Below, one piece after another: positions 1 through 9,700 of a stretch of 64,000 nt of DNA (the first letter of the stretch is position 1; every line of letters starts with the position of its first letter). The stretch comes from Actinokineospora terrae. GTDB taxonomy: Bacteria; Actinomycetota; Actinomycetes; Mycobacteriales; Pseudonocardiaceae. Location: assembly GCF_900111175.1 (NCBI RefSeq), contig NZ_FOGI01000003.1, forward strand, positions 223,086-287,085. Direction: 5' to 3'. The notes under the pieces are model-generated. The model did no database searches, was not told the origin of the DNA, and worked only from the letters and a program-made list of their open reading frames with translations. Position numbers and translations under genes: made by a program.

Positions 1-2
1 AA

Positions 3-914
3 GCCGACATCAGCGACCCGGCCGCCGTGGAGACCCTGCTACGAGAACACGGTCCGCTGCGCGGGATCGCGCACGCCGCCGGGGTGCTCGACGACGCGAT
101 CCTGGCCCAGCAGAGCGCGCAGCGGTTCGACGCCGTGCTGGCCCCCAAGGTCGACGGTGCCTGGCACCTGCACCAGCAGGCGACCGGCCTGGACTTCTTC
201 GTCGCGTTCTCCTCGGTGTCGGTGTTCATCCCGACCTTCGCCTCCGGGGCCTACGCGGCCGCGAACGCCTTCCTGGACGGCCTGATGGCGCACCGCCGAG
301 CCACCGGGTTGCCCGGCGCCGCCATCCAGTGGGGTCCGTGGTCGGGCATCGGCATGGCCGCCACCGAGTCCCACGAGAAGTCGGGACTGCGGATGCTCTC
401 CCCCGACCGGGGCGCCCGCCTGGCGATCGCTCTCGCGGGCGGGGCGAACGTCGCGGTGCTGAACGCGGACTGGGCCAAGCTCAGCACGACGACCGGCGTC
501 GCCCCCGGCCTCTTCGGCATCGAGCCGGACGAGCCGCAGACCGGCCCCTCGCTGCGGACCGAGATCGACGCGGCCAAGGACAAGGTGGCGTTCCTCGGCG
601 AGCAGGTGGAACTGATCCTGCGGGACGTCCTCGCCGAACGGTCGGAACTCAGCAGGCAGCAGGGCTTCTTCAGCATGGGCATGGACTCGCTGATGGCCGT
701 GGAGTTCCACGCCCGGCTGACCGCTGCCCTGGCCATCGCCATCCCACCCACTGCCGTCTTCAAGTATGCGACGCTCGCCGACCTCGTCCCGTACCTGGCC
801 GACGAGCTCGGGATCGGTCCACAGGAGACGGACGAGGAAGCGGACGACACGTCCGCCGCCGATCTCCTCGCCCGCATCACGCGCAGCGCCAACGCCCACC
901 TCGACGAGGACTGA
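3..914 (+). CDS. Type I modular PKS, C-terminal part (KR-ACP), 5' end outside window
   Basis: The frame is open from base 3, so the gene begins left of the window. What is seen is the second half of a ketoreductase domain followed by an acyl carrier protein. The KR shows AAGVLDD (the LDD motif of B-type KRs), an SSV serine and a YAAANAF catalytic tyrosine, and ends with a QWGPWSGIGMA strand. The ACP carries GMDSLMAVE, where the serine takes the phosphopantetheine arm. The acidic C-terminal tail, about 40 residues, is a probable docking segment for the next protein. The next PKS gene starts 12 bp downstream behind a GAGGAA ribosome site, so they are one operon. Substrate and full domain order cannot be read here. 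Confidence 0.95.
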   Translation, partial: ADISDPAAVETLLREHGPLRGIAHAAGVLDDAILAQQSAQRFDAVLAPKVDGAWHLHQQATGLDFFVAFSSVSVFIPTFASGAYAAANAFLDGLMAHRRATGLPGAAIQWGPWSGIGMAATESHEKSGLRMLSPDRGARLAIALAGGANVAVLNADWAKLSTTTGVAPGLFGIEPDEPQTGPSLRTEIDAAKDKVAFLGEQVELILRDVLAERSELSRQQGFFSMGMDSLMAVEFHARLTAALAIAIPPTAVFKYATLADLVPYLADELGIGPQETDEEADDTSAADLLARITRSANAHLDED

Positions 915-926
915 GAGGAACCACGG

Positions 927-3900
927 ATGTCCGGACCCGGGTCGACCGACGAGCTGGTCACCGCGCTGCGCCAGTCGGTGCGCGTGATCGACCGGCTCGA
1001 GGGCAGGCTCGCCCGCGCCCGCGAGCCGATCGCGGTGGTCGGCCTGGCGTGCCGGTTCCCCGGTGCGGCGTCGGCGGCGCGGTTCTGGGAGCTGCTGCGC
1101 GACGGGGTGGACGCGATCACCGAGGTGCCGCCGGACCGGTGGGACGTCGCGGCGTTCTACGACCCCGACCCGGACACCCCCGGCACGATCAACACGCGCA
1201 GCGGCGGTTTCGTCGCCGACGTCGACCGGTTCGACCCGTTGTTCTTCGGCATCTCCCCGAAGGAAGCCGCCCGGCTGGACCCGCAGCACCGGTTGCTGCT
1301 GGAGGTCACCTGGGAGGCCCTGGAGGACGCCGGGATCGCGCCCCGGTCGTTGCGCCGGACCAGGACCGGCGTGTTCGTGGGCATCGCGGAGAACGACTAC
1401 GCCAGGCTCGTCGAGGACTCGGGCGAGTTGGAGCACTACGATGCCACCGGTACGGGATTCTGCTTCGCGTCCGGTCGGATCTCGCACGTCTTCGGCTTCC
1501 AGGGCCCGAACATCGCCGTCGACACCGGGTGTTCCAGCTCGCTGGTGGCGATCCACCAGGCCGTGAGCGCGTTGCGGCTCGGCGAGTGCGACCACGCGGT
1601 GGCCGGCGGTGTGCACCTGCGGTTGGCGCCGACGACATCGTTGTCGCTGGCCAAGACCCGTGCGCTCGCGCCGGACGGCCGGTGCAAGACCTTCGACGCG
1701 TCCGCTGACGGGTTCGGCCGCAGCGAGGGCTGCGGAATGATCGTCCTCAAGCGACTGTCGGACGCCGAGCGCGACAACGACACCGTGCTGGCGGTGATCC
1801 GCGGGTCCGCGGTCAACCACGACGGCCCGGCGAGCGGGTTCACCGTGCCGAACGAGGGCGCGCAGGTGTCGCTGATCCGGGACGCGTTGCGCAACGCCGA
1901 GGTCGAGGCCGGTGCGGTCGGGTACATCGAGGCGCACGGCACCGGCACCGCGCTGGGCGACCCGATCGAGGTCAGCGCGCTGGGCACCGTGTTCGGCAAG
2001 AGCGCGCACCCGGTGGTGCTGGGCGCGGTGAAGAGCAACATCGGCCACACCGAGGGCGCGGCCGGGATCGCGGGCGTGATCAAGACGGTGTTGGCCCTGC
2101 GGCACGGGGTGATCCCGCCGAACGTGCACTTCACGACCCCGACCCCGCACGTCGACTGGGCGCGGCTGCCGTTCGAGGTGCCGACCGCGCCCCGGCCGTG
2201 GAGCGAGCACCGGGTGGCCGGGGTCAGCTCGTTCGGGATGAGCGGCACCAACTCCCACATCGTCCTCGCCGAGGCACCCGACCAGCCCATAGTGGACAGT
2301 CCGGACCGGTTGAGGGTGCTGACGCTGTCCGGCCGCACCGAGCAGGCACTCGCCGACGCGGCGACCCGGATGGCCGAGTTCCTGGACACCGAGCCGCCGG
2401 TCGCCGATGTCTGCTTCACCGCCAACACCGGCCGCGACCACCACGAGCACCGGCTCGCTATCGTTGGCAGCACTACCACTGAGCTGGCCGAACGGTTGCG
2501 AGCGGGCGCGTCGACCGGGCATGTGGCAACGCACCAGGCCCCGCCGAAGGTCGCGTTCTTGTTCTCCGGTCAGGGATCGCAGTACGCGGGCATGGGGCGG
2601 GAGCTGTTCGAGCGGGAACCGGCGTTCCGGGCGGCGATCCTGGAGTGCGCCGAGGTGGTGGACCACCTGGTCCCGTTGCTCTACGAGGGCGGCGACCTGG
2701 ACCGCACCGACAACACCCAGCCCGCGCTGTTCGCCGTCGAGTACGCCCTGGCCAGGATGTGGCAGTCGTGGGGCGTGCGGCCGGATGTCGTGCTCGGGCA
2801 CAGCGTGGGCGGCATAGTCGCGGCGTGCGTCGCGGGCGTGTTCAGCGTCGCGGACGGCTTGGCGCTGGTGGTCGAGCGCGCCCGGCTGATGCAGGACCAG
2901 CAGCCCGGCGTGATGGCGGCTGTCCGGGTCGCGGACGACGTGGCGGCGCCGGTGGTAGCCCGGTTCCCGCTGGTGTCGGTGGCGGCGGTGAACGCGCCTG
3001 GCGAGGTCGTGCTGTCCGGTGACCGCGACCAAGTGACCGCGGCGCTCGACGAACTGGGCGTATCGGGCAAGTACCTGCCGGTGTCGCACGCGTTCCACTC
3101 GCCGCTGATGGCCCCGGTGGCGGACGGGCTGCGGGCGGCCGCGCGGAAGATCAGCTTCGCCGCGCCGGAGATCACCGTGGTCTCGGACCTGACCGGCGAG
3201 GTGGTCGAGGACCTGGCGGACCCGGAGTACTGGGTGCGGCACGCGCTGGAGCCGGTGCGGTTCGCCGAGGGTGTCCGGGCGGCGCACGCGGCGGGGGCGC
3301 GGGTGTTCGTCGAGGTCGGCCCGAAGCCGGTGCTGTTGGCGTCGGCGCAGCTCAGCGCACCGGACGCGACGTGGCTGCCGAGCCTGCGGCCCGAGCGCGA
3401 CTGGGCGGAGCCGCTGACCACCGCCGCCGAGTTGCACCTGCGGGGTGTGCCGGTCGACTGGTCCGCTGTGGACGGCGGGCACCGCAAGGTCGCCATCCCG
3501 GGCTACCCGTTCCAGCGGGATCGGCACTGGCTGGAGGCCAAGCCGCAGACCAAGGGGCGGGTTCGACCGCTGCTGGACGTGCGGCTGCGGTTGCCCGCGC
3601 ACCGGTCGACGGTGTTCCAGTCGGAGTTGACCGCGACGGACTTCTTCGCCGAGCACCGGGTGGGTGGCCGGGTCGTGTCGCCCGCCGCGGCGCACGTGGC
3701 GATGGTGGCGAGCGCGGCCGACGCCCTCACGCCCGGTGATGTGGTCCTCACCGATGTCGTGTTCCCGGAGCCGCTGGCCCTGGCGGACGGCCAGACTGTC
3801 CAGATTGAGCTGACCGGCAACGACTTCCAGCTGATCAGCGTGCCGGACGACGCGGAGGCCGCCGCGCCGGTGCACGCTGTCGGGTCGATCGGACAGGGGA

Positions 3901-6797
3901 AGGCGTCGCAAGGCGAGTCTCTGGAGGCGATCCGAGCGCGGGTGACGGCAGAGGCCTCGGCTGACGAGCTGTACCAACGGTTGGCTGATGGCGGTATCGA
4001 ACTCGGGCCGCGGTTCCGCCGGCTGACCGAGGTGCACACCGGCGACGGCGAGGTCTTGGCCGCCGTGACGAGGCCGTCCGGCACGCGGAAGGTCGCCCCT
4101 GTCCACCCGGGACTGCTGGACGCGCTGTTCCAGGCCACCGAAGCGGTGTCCGGCGATGGCGCGCGGGTGCCGTTCGCGGTACGCAGGCTGTGGATCGGGG
4201 CTGACGCCGACGCCCGGGGGCGTTGGGTGCACGCCCGGCGCTCGGGTGAGCGCTGGGACATCGACCTGCTCGACGCGGACGGGTCGCCGGTCGTCCAGGT
4301 CGAGGGGTTCGAGGACCGCCCGGCCCCCGCGCTGACCCGCGCCTGGACCGACTGGCTCCAGGAAGTCCACTGGGAACCGGCAGTCAGCGGCTCGACCACG
4401 GCAGGCCGCGTGCTCGTGATCGGCGAGCCGCTCATCCCTGGCACACCGACCCGCGACCTGCGGCACCCGGTCGACGGCTTCGACTCGGTCGTCTACCTCC
4501 CCGATCCGACCCCGGATGACGCCGCGGCACACGCGCACCACGTGACCACCGAACTCCTGGCCCTGGTGCAGCACCTCACCAAGGAACTGGTGCCACCGCG
4601 CCTTTACGTCATCACCCGCACCGCGCACGCCGTCGCGCCCGGTGACCTCCCGGACCCGGCGCACACCGCGCTGTGGGGGCTGACCCACACCATCACCGCG
4701 GAACACCCCGAACTCCAGGCCATCACGATCGACGTCGACTCCCTCGACGCCATCCCGTTCGGCACGGACCACCCGCACAACGCGGTCCGCAACGGCGTCA
4801 ACCACATCCCGGTCCTGCGCAAGGCCACTGTGGACCTCTCCGGCCAGCCGGCCCGGCTGGTGCTCGACTCCTACGGGTCGCCGGAGAACCTGCGGTCCGA
4901 GCCGGTGGCCCGCCGCGAGCCGGAGCCGGGTGAGATCGAGATCGAGGTCGCCGCGGCCGGGCTCAACTTCCGGGACGTGCTGGTGTCGCTCGGCATGATG
5001 GGCGAGCACTACCCCGCCGACGCGAGGCAGGTCCGGCTCGGGTTCGAGTGCGCGGGCACGGTGGTCGCCGTTGGCGCACAGGTGGACGCCTTCGCGCCCG
5101 GCGACCGGGTGATCGCGATGGCCGAGGGTGGGTTCGCCGACTACGTGACCGTCGACGCCGGGTACGCGGCTGCCCTGCCTGCCGGGCTTTCGTTGACGCA
5201 GGGCGCGACGATCCCGTTGGCCTTCCTCACCGCCCAGTACGCGCTGACCAGGCTGGCCGAGCTGCGGGCCGGGGAGCGGGTGCTGATCCACGCCGCGTCC
5301 GGCGGGGTCGGGCAGGCGGCGGTGCAGATCGCGTTGGCGCTCGGTGCCGAGGTGATCGCGACCGCCAGTGAGTCCAAACGGGACGCGGTGCGGGCGCTGG
5401 GGGTCGAGCGGGTGCTGGACTCGCGGTCGACCTCGTTCGCCGAGGGGCTGGCGCCGGTCGACGTCGTGCTCAACAGCCTGACCGGGGAGTTCATCGACGC
5501 GGGCCTGTCGGTGCTCGCCGAGGGCGGCCGGTTCGTCGAGATGGGGAAGCTGGACATCAGGTCGCAGGTCCGCGCGGACGTCGGGTACTTCCCGTTCGAC
5601 CTCGGCGATGACGGCGAGCTGGACCCGGCGCTGGTGCCCGGGTTGTTCGCGGAGGTCGCGGCCGGGTTCGCCGCCGGGACACTGCGGCCGCTGCCGGTGA
5701 CGACCTTCCCCCGGACCGACGCGGTGGGGGCGTACACGTTCATGCAGCGCGCCCGGCACGTCGGCAAGGTTGTGCTGACCTTCGACCGACCGGTCCAACT
5801 GCGGCAGGACGGCACATACCTGATCACCGGCGGCCTGGGCGCGCTCGGACTGCGGACGGCCCAGGAGTTGGCGGAGCGCGGTGCCGGGCACCTCGTCCTG
5901 ACCAGTCGCAGGGCACCCGGCCCAGAGCAGGAGACGGCGATCGCGGCCCTGGGCGTTCGGGTGGATGTGCGGACGGGCGACGTCAGCGATCGGTCCACTG
6001 TGGAGAAGATCGTCGCCGAGTTCGGCCCGCTGCGGGGGGTCGTCCACGCCGCCGGTGTGCTCGACGACGGCATCCTCGCCCACCAGAGCGCCGACCGGTT
6101 CCACGCCGTGCTCGCGCCGAAGGTCGACGCCGGTTGGCACCTGCACGAGCTGGCCGGTGACGTGGACTTCTTCGTCGGGTACTCGTCGGTCGCCGCGCTC
6201 CTCGACGACGGCGGCCAGGGCAACTACGCTGCCGCAAACGCTTTCCTGGACGGTCTCGCCGCGCGCCGCCGCGCCGAGGGCAAGCCCGGCCTGGCCCTGG
6301 ACTGGGGCCCCTGGGCGGAGATCGGCATGGCCGCCCACACCGAACGCCTGGCCGACACCCCGCTGATCCCGCCGACCGAGGGCGCCGACGCCGCTGTCAG
6401 CCTCCTGGGCTCCCCAACAGCACAACTGGTCGTCTACCCAACAGCAAGGTCCACTGGGGAACAGGTGCCAGTCGTCTCCACGCGCCCCGAGAGTCCTCAG
6501 GCGGTGCTGGATCACCTGAACCAAGAACTGGTGCGCCTGCTCGGCCTCCCACCGGACTACCGGGTCGACCCGGGCGCGGCGTTCACCGAGCTGGGCATGG
6601 ACTCGCTGATGGTGGTCGAGCTCCGCAACCGCCTGCACCGCGCCCTGGACGTGCCCTTGGCCGCGACCGTCGCCTTCGACTACCCCACCGTCGCCCAACT
6701 CCGCGACCACCTGGTCGATCTCCTCGACCTCGGCACCGCGGACCCGCGCGCCGAACTGGACGCGCTCCTCGGCGACTTCCCGGAGGGAGCCCTGTGA
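927..6797 (+). CDS. Type I PKS, one fully reducing module KS-AT-DH-ER-KR-ACP
   Basis: This 1956-residue protein carries one complete extension module. An N-terminal docking helix (residues 1-30) precedes the KS (about 32-460; VDTGCSSS with Cys202, EAHGTGT with His337, and an NIGHTEG histidine). The AT (about 540-840) has the GHSVGG nucleophile Ser626 and the HAFHS motif that family knowledge links to malonyl-CoA. The DH has HRVGGRVVSP (His910) and HPGLLDALFQ (Asp1065). An ER follows (NFRDV near 1350, HAASGGVGQAA near 1455), then a KR (TGGLGALG near 1634, LDD motif, Tyr1767), then an ACP (GMDSL, Ser1893). All catalytic residues look intact, so a saturated two-carbon extension is predicted. The stop overlaps the next start (GTGA). 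Confidence 0.97.
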   Translation: MSGPGSTDELVTALRQSVRVIDRLEGRLARAREPIAVVGLACRFPGAASAARFWELLRDGVDAITEVPPDRWDVAAFYDPDPDTPGTINTRSGGFVADVDRFDPLFFGISPKEAARLDPQHRLLLEVTWEALEDAGIAPRSLRRTRTGVFVGIAENDYARLVEDSGELEHYDATGTGFCFASGRISHVFGFQGPNIAVDTGCSSSLVAIHQAVSALRLGECDHAVAGGVHLRLAPTTSLSLAKTRALAPDGRCKTFDASADGFGRSEGCGMIVLKRLSDAERDNDTVLAVIRGSAVNHDGPASGFTVPNEGAQVSLIRDALRNAEVEAGAVGYIEAHGTGTALGDPIEVSALGTVFGKSAHPVVLGAVKSNIGHTEGAAGIAGVIKTVLALRHGVIPPNVHFTTPTPHVDWARLPFEVPTAPRPWSEHRVAGVSSFGMSGTNSHIVLAEAPDQPIVDSPDRLRVLTLSGRTEQALADAATRMAEFLDTEPPVADVCFTANTGRDHHEHRLAIVGSTTTELAERLRAGASTGHVATHQAPPKVAFLFSGQGSQYAGMGRELFEREPAFRAAILECAEVVDHLVPLLYEGGDLDRTDNTQPALFAVEYALARMWQSWGVRPDVVLGHSVGGIVAACVAGVFSVADGLALVVERARLMQDQQPGVMAAVRVADDVAAPVVARFPLVSVAAVNAPGEVVLSGDRDQVTAALDELGVSGKYLPVSHAFHSPLMAPVADGLRAAARKISFAAPEITVVSDLTGEVVEDLADPEYWVRHALEPVRFAEGVRAAHAAGARVFVEVGPKPVLLASAQLSAPDATWLPSLRPERDWAEPLTTAAELHLRGVPVDWSAVDGGHRKVAIPGYPFQRDRHWLEAKPQTKGRVRPLLDVRLRLPAHRSTVFQSELTATDFFAEHRVGGRVVSPAAAHVAMVASAADALTPGDVVLTDVVFPEPLALADGQTVQIELTGNDFQLISVPDDAEAAAPVHAVGSIGQGKASQGESLEAIRARVTAEASADELYQRLADGGIELGPRFRRLTEVHTGDGEVLAAVTRPSGTRKVAPVHPGLLDALFQATEAVSGDGARVPFAVRRLWIGADADARGRWVHARRSGERWDIDLLDADGSPVVQVEGFEDRPAPALTRAWTDWLQEVHWEPAVSGSTTAGRVLVIGEPLIPGTPTRDLRHPVDGFDSVVYLPDPTPDDAAAHAHHVTTELLALVQHLTKELVPPRLYVITRTAHAVAPGDLPDPAHTALWGLTHTITAEHPELQAITIDVDSLDAIPFGTDHPHNAVRNGVNHIPVLRKATVDLSGQPARLVLDSYGSPENLRSEPVARREPEPGEIEIEVAAAGLNFRDVLVSLGMMGEHYPADARQVRLGFECAGTVVAVGAQVDAFAPGDRVIAMAEGGFADYVTVDAGYAAALPAGLSLTQGATIPLAFLTAQYALTRLAELRAGERVLIHAASGGVGQAAVQIALALGAEVIATASESKRDAVRALGVERVLDSRSTSFAEGLAPVDVVLNSLTGEFIDAGLSVLAEGGRFVEMGKLDIRSQVRADVGYFPFDLGDDGELDPALVPGLFAEVAAGFAAGTLRPLPVTTFPRTDAVGAYTFMQRARHVGKVVLTFDRPVQLRQDGTYLITGGLGALGLRTAQELAERGAGHLVLTSRRAPGPEQETAIAALGVRVDVRTGDVSDRSTVEKIVAEFGPLRGVVHAAGVLDDGILAHQSADRFHAVLAPKVDAGWHLHELAGDVDFFVGYSSVAALLDDGGQGNYAAANAFLDGLAARRRAEGKPGLALDWGPWAEIGMAAHTERLADTPLIPPTEGADAAVSLLGSPTAQLVVYPTARSTGEQVPVVSTRPESPQAVLDHLNQELVRLLGLPPDYRVDPGAAFTELGMDSLMVVELRNRLHRALDVPLAATVAFDYPTVAQLRDHLVDLLDLGTADPRAELDALLGDFPEGAL

Positions 6798-9700
6798 CCA
6801 CCGCCGACGACCAGCGCCTGCACCGCGCCCTGTCCGCGATCCGCACCCTCCAGGGCCGGGTTCGCGAACTCGAGTCAGCCGACTCGCCCGTCGCCGTCAT
6901 CGGCCTGGGCTGCCGGTTCCCCGGCGCGCCGGACCCGGCCGCCTACTGGGAGCTGCTGCGCTCCGGCGGCGAGGCGATCTCCACCGTTCCGGACGGGCGG
7001 TGGGACGGCGGGACCGAGCGGGGCGGGTTCCTGGCGGACATCGCGGGGTTCGAGCCGGGGTTCTTCGGGATCTCGCCGCGCGAGGCCAGGCACATCGACC
7101 CGCAGCAGCGGTTGTTGCTGGAGGTCGCGTGGGAGGCGGTCGAGGACTCCGGGCGTGACCCGAGGTCGCTGGCCGGGAGCAGGACCGGGGTGTTCGTCGG
7201 GATCTCCGAGGCGGAATACCTGCCGGTCATGCGGGCCAGGGCGGGCGGCCCCGCCCGGATGCACGACCTCACCGGCAACGCGCTGAGTGTCGCGAGTGGA
7301 CGACTGTCGTACCTGCTCGGGCTTCGTGGCCCGAACCTGGCGCTGGACACGGCGTGTTCGTCAGCGCTGGTCGCGGTGCACCTGGCGATAGCGAGTCTGC
7401 GGCGTGGCGAGTCGGACCTGGCACTGGCGGGCGGTGTGAGCCTGATGGTCTCGCCGGACGCGTTCGTGGCGTTCGCCGATGGCAACGCCCTCGCGGCTGA
7501 TGGCCGGTGCAAGACGTTCGACGCGGCGGCCGATGGCTACGGTCGGGGTGAGGGCGCCGGGGTGGTGGTGCTCAAGCGGCTCGACGACGCCATCGCCGCA
7601 GGGGACCCGATCCGGGCGGTCATCCGGGGCAGCGCGGTGAACCAGGACGGTCGCACCAACGGCCTGACCGCGCCCAACGGTCCCGCGCAGCAAGAGGTCA
7701 TCCGCGCGGCGCTGGCGGACGCCAAGATCGAGCCCGCGGCGGTCGGCTACGTCGAGACGCACGGAACCGGCACGCAACTCGGCGACCCGGTCGAGGTCGG
7801 CGCACTGAGCGCGGTGTTCGCGGGCCGGTCGACGCCGGTGCTGCTCGGCGCGGCGAAGACCAACATCGGCCACCTGGAGGCAGCGGCCGGAGCGGCGGGC
7901 CTGATCAAGGCGGTACTCGCACTGGGTCACCGGGAGATCCCGCCCAACCGCAACTTCCACCGGCCCAACCCGCACATCCCGTGGGACGCCGTGGCGGTGC
8001 CGACCGAGGTCACGCCCTGGCCGGAGGGCACGACGGCGGTGGGGGTCAGCTCGTTCGGCTTCAGCGGCACCAACGCCCACGTCGTCCTCACGGCTGCTCC
8101 CGAACAGTCCACACCGGACGCACCTGACCGGCCACGGCACATCCTGCCGCTGTCGGCCCGTTCCCCCGAAGCCCTGCGAGACCTCGCGGCCCGACACTCC
8201 GCCGCCCTCGAAGGCGTGACGGACGTCGGCGACCACTTCCACACCGCGGCGATCGGTCGCACCCGCTTCCCGCACCGGCTGGCCATCACCGCGTCGACCG
8301 GCGACGAGGCCGTCAAGGCGCTGACCCGGTTCCTGGACGGCAGGCCGTCCGCGAGCGGTCAGGTGGACGAGCCGCCGCGCGTAGCGTTCCTGTTCACCGG
8401 CCAGGGTTCGCAGTACGCGGGCATGGGCAAGGTCCTGTTCGACACGCACCCCGTCTTCCGCGACGCCCTGACCCGCTGCGCCGAGATCCTGCGCGGCCAC
8501 CACGTGCCGCTGCTCGACATCCTGTACTCGGACACCACCGGTCTCATCGACCGCACCGCCTACGCCCAGCCCGCGATCTTCGCCCTGGAGTACGCGCTGA
8601 CCCGGCTGTGGGAGTCCTGGGGTGTGCGGCCGCACGTGGTCATGGGCCACAGCACCGGCGAGTTCGCCGCCGCCCACGCCGCCGGGTTCCTCGACCTGGA
8701 CGACGCCCTCGCGCTGCTCACCCGGCGCGCCCGGCTCATCGAGGACGCGACCTCCGGCGGTGCGACGGCAGCCGTGTTGGCCTCCCGCGACGAAGTCGAG
8801 CCGGTACTGACCCCGTTCGCCAAGGTCGGGATCGCGGGGGTCAACGGTCCACGTGAGACACTGATCGCGGGTGACGCCGACGCCGTTGCCGAGGCGCTGG
8901 TCGCGGCCAAGGCGTCCGGTTTGGACGGTCGCTCGCTCAAGATCCCGCACGCGCCGCACTCACCGCTGGTCGAGCCGGTGCTGCCGGAACTCGTTGCCGC
9001 CGCGGAGAAGGCCACCTACCGCGCGCCCACCGTGCGGATGATCTCGAACGTCACCGGTGGCGTCGTCGAGTCGATCGACGCCGAGCACTGGCGCAGGCAC
9101 ACCCGCGAGCCCGTCCTGTTCGCCGAGGGCATGGCGACGCTGGCGGGCGAGGGCTGCCAGGTCGTGCTGGAGATCGGCCCGCAGCCGGTGTTGCAGCTGC
9201 TGGGCAGGCAGGGCTGGCAGGGACCGCCGGTGCGGTGGCTGTCGTCGCTGTGGGAGGGGCGCGACGACTGGAAGCAGGTCCTGCAGAGCGTCGCCGACCT
9301 GGACGCCGCCGGGGCCGAGATCGACTGGGCCGCGTTCGACGAGCCGTACCCGCGCCGCCGGGTCCCGATCCCCACCTACCCGTTCCAGCGCGAACGGCAC
9401 TGGTTCGACGAGCGAGCACGCCAGGAGGGACCAGCGGTGACCAGCGCAGCGCCAGCAAACACAGCAGCGCCGGCAAACACAGCAGCGCCGACCACCACAG
9501 CGCCCGGTACCACAGCGCCGACCGACCCACTGCTGGGCGGCACGGCGCTGGGCCGCACAGTGCTGGGCGACAAGGCCGACCGGCGGCGGGTGATCCTCGA
9601 CGACCTGCGGGACCGGCTCGGCGCGGGCCTGGAGCTGGCCGAGCTGCCGCCGCGCACCACGTTCGTCGACCTCGGCGCCGACTCGCTGCTGATCGCCAAG

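Noticed and set aside
39..6710. A 2223-codon open frame on the minus strand
   Set aside because: It is antisense to two PKS genes whose domains and catalytic residues are unmistakable; long antisense frames are expected at this GC content.
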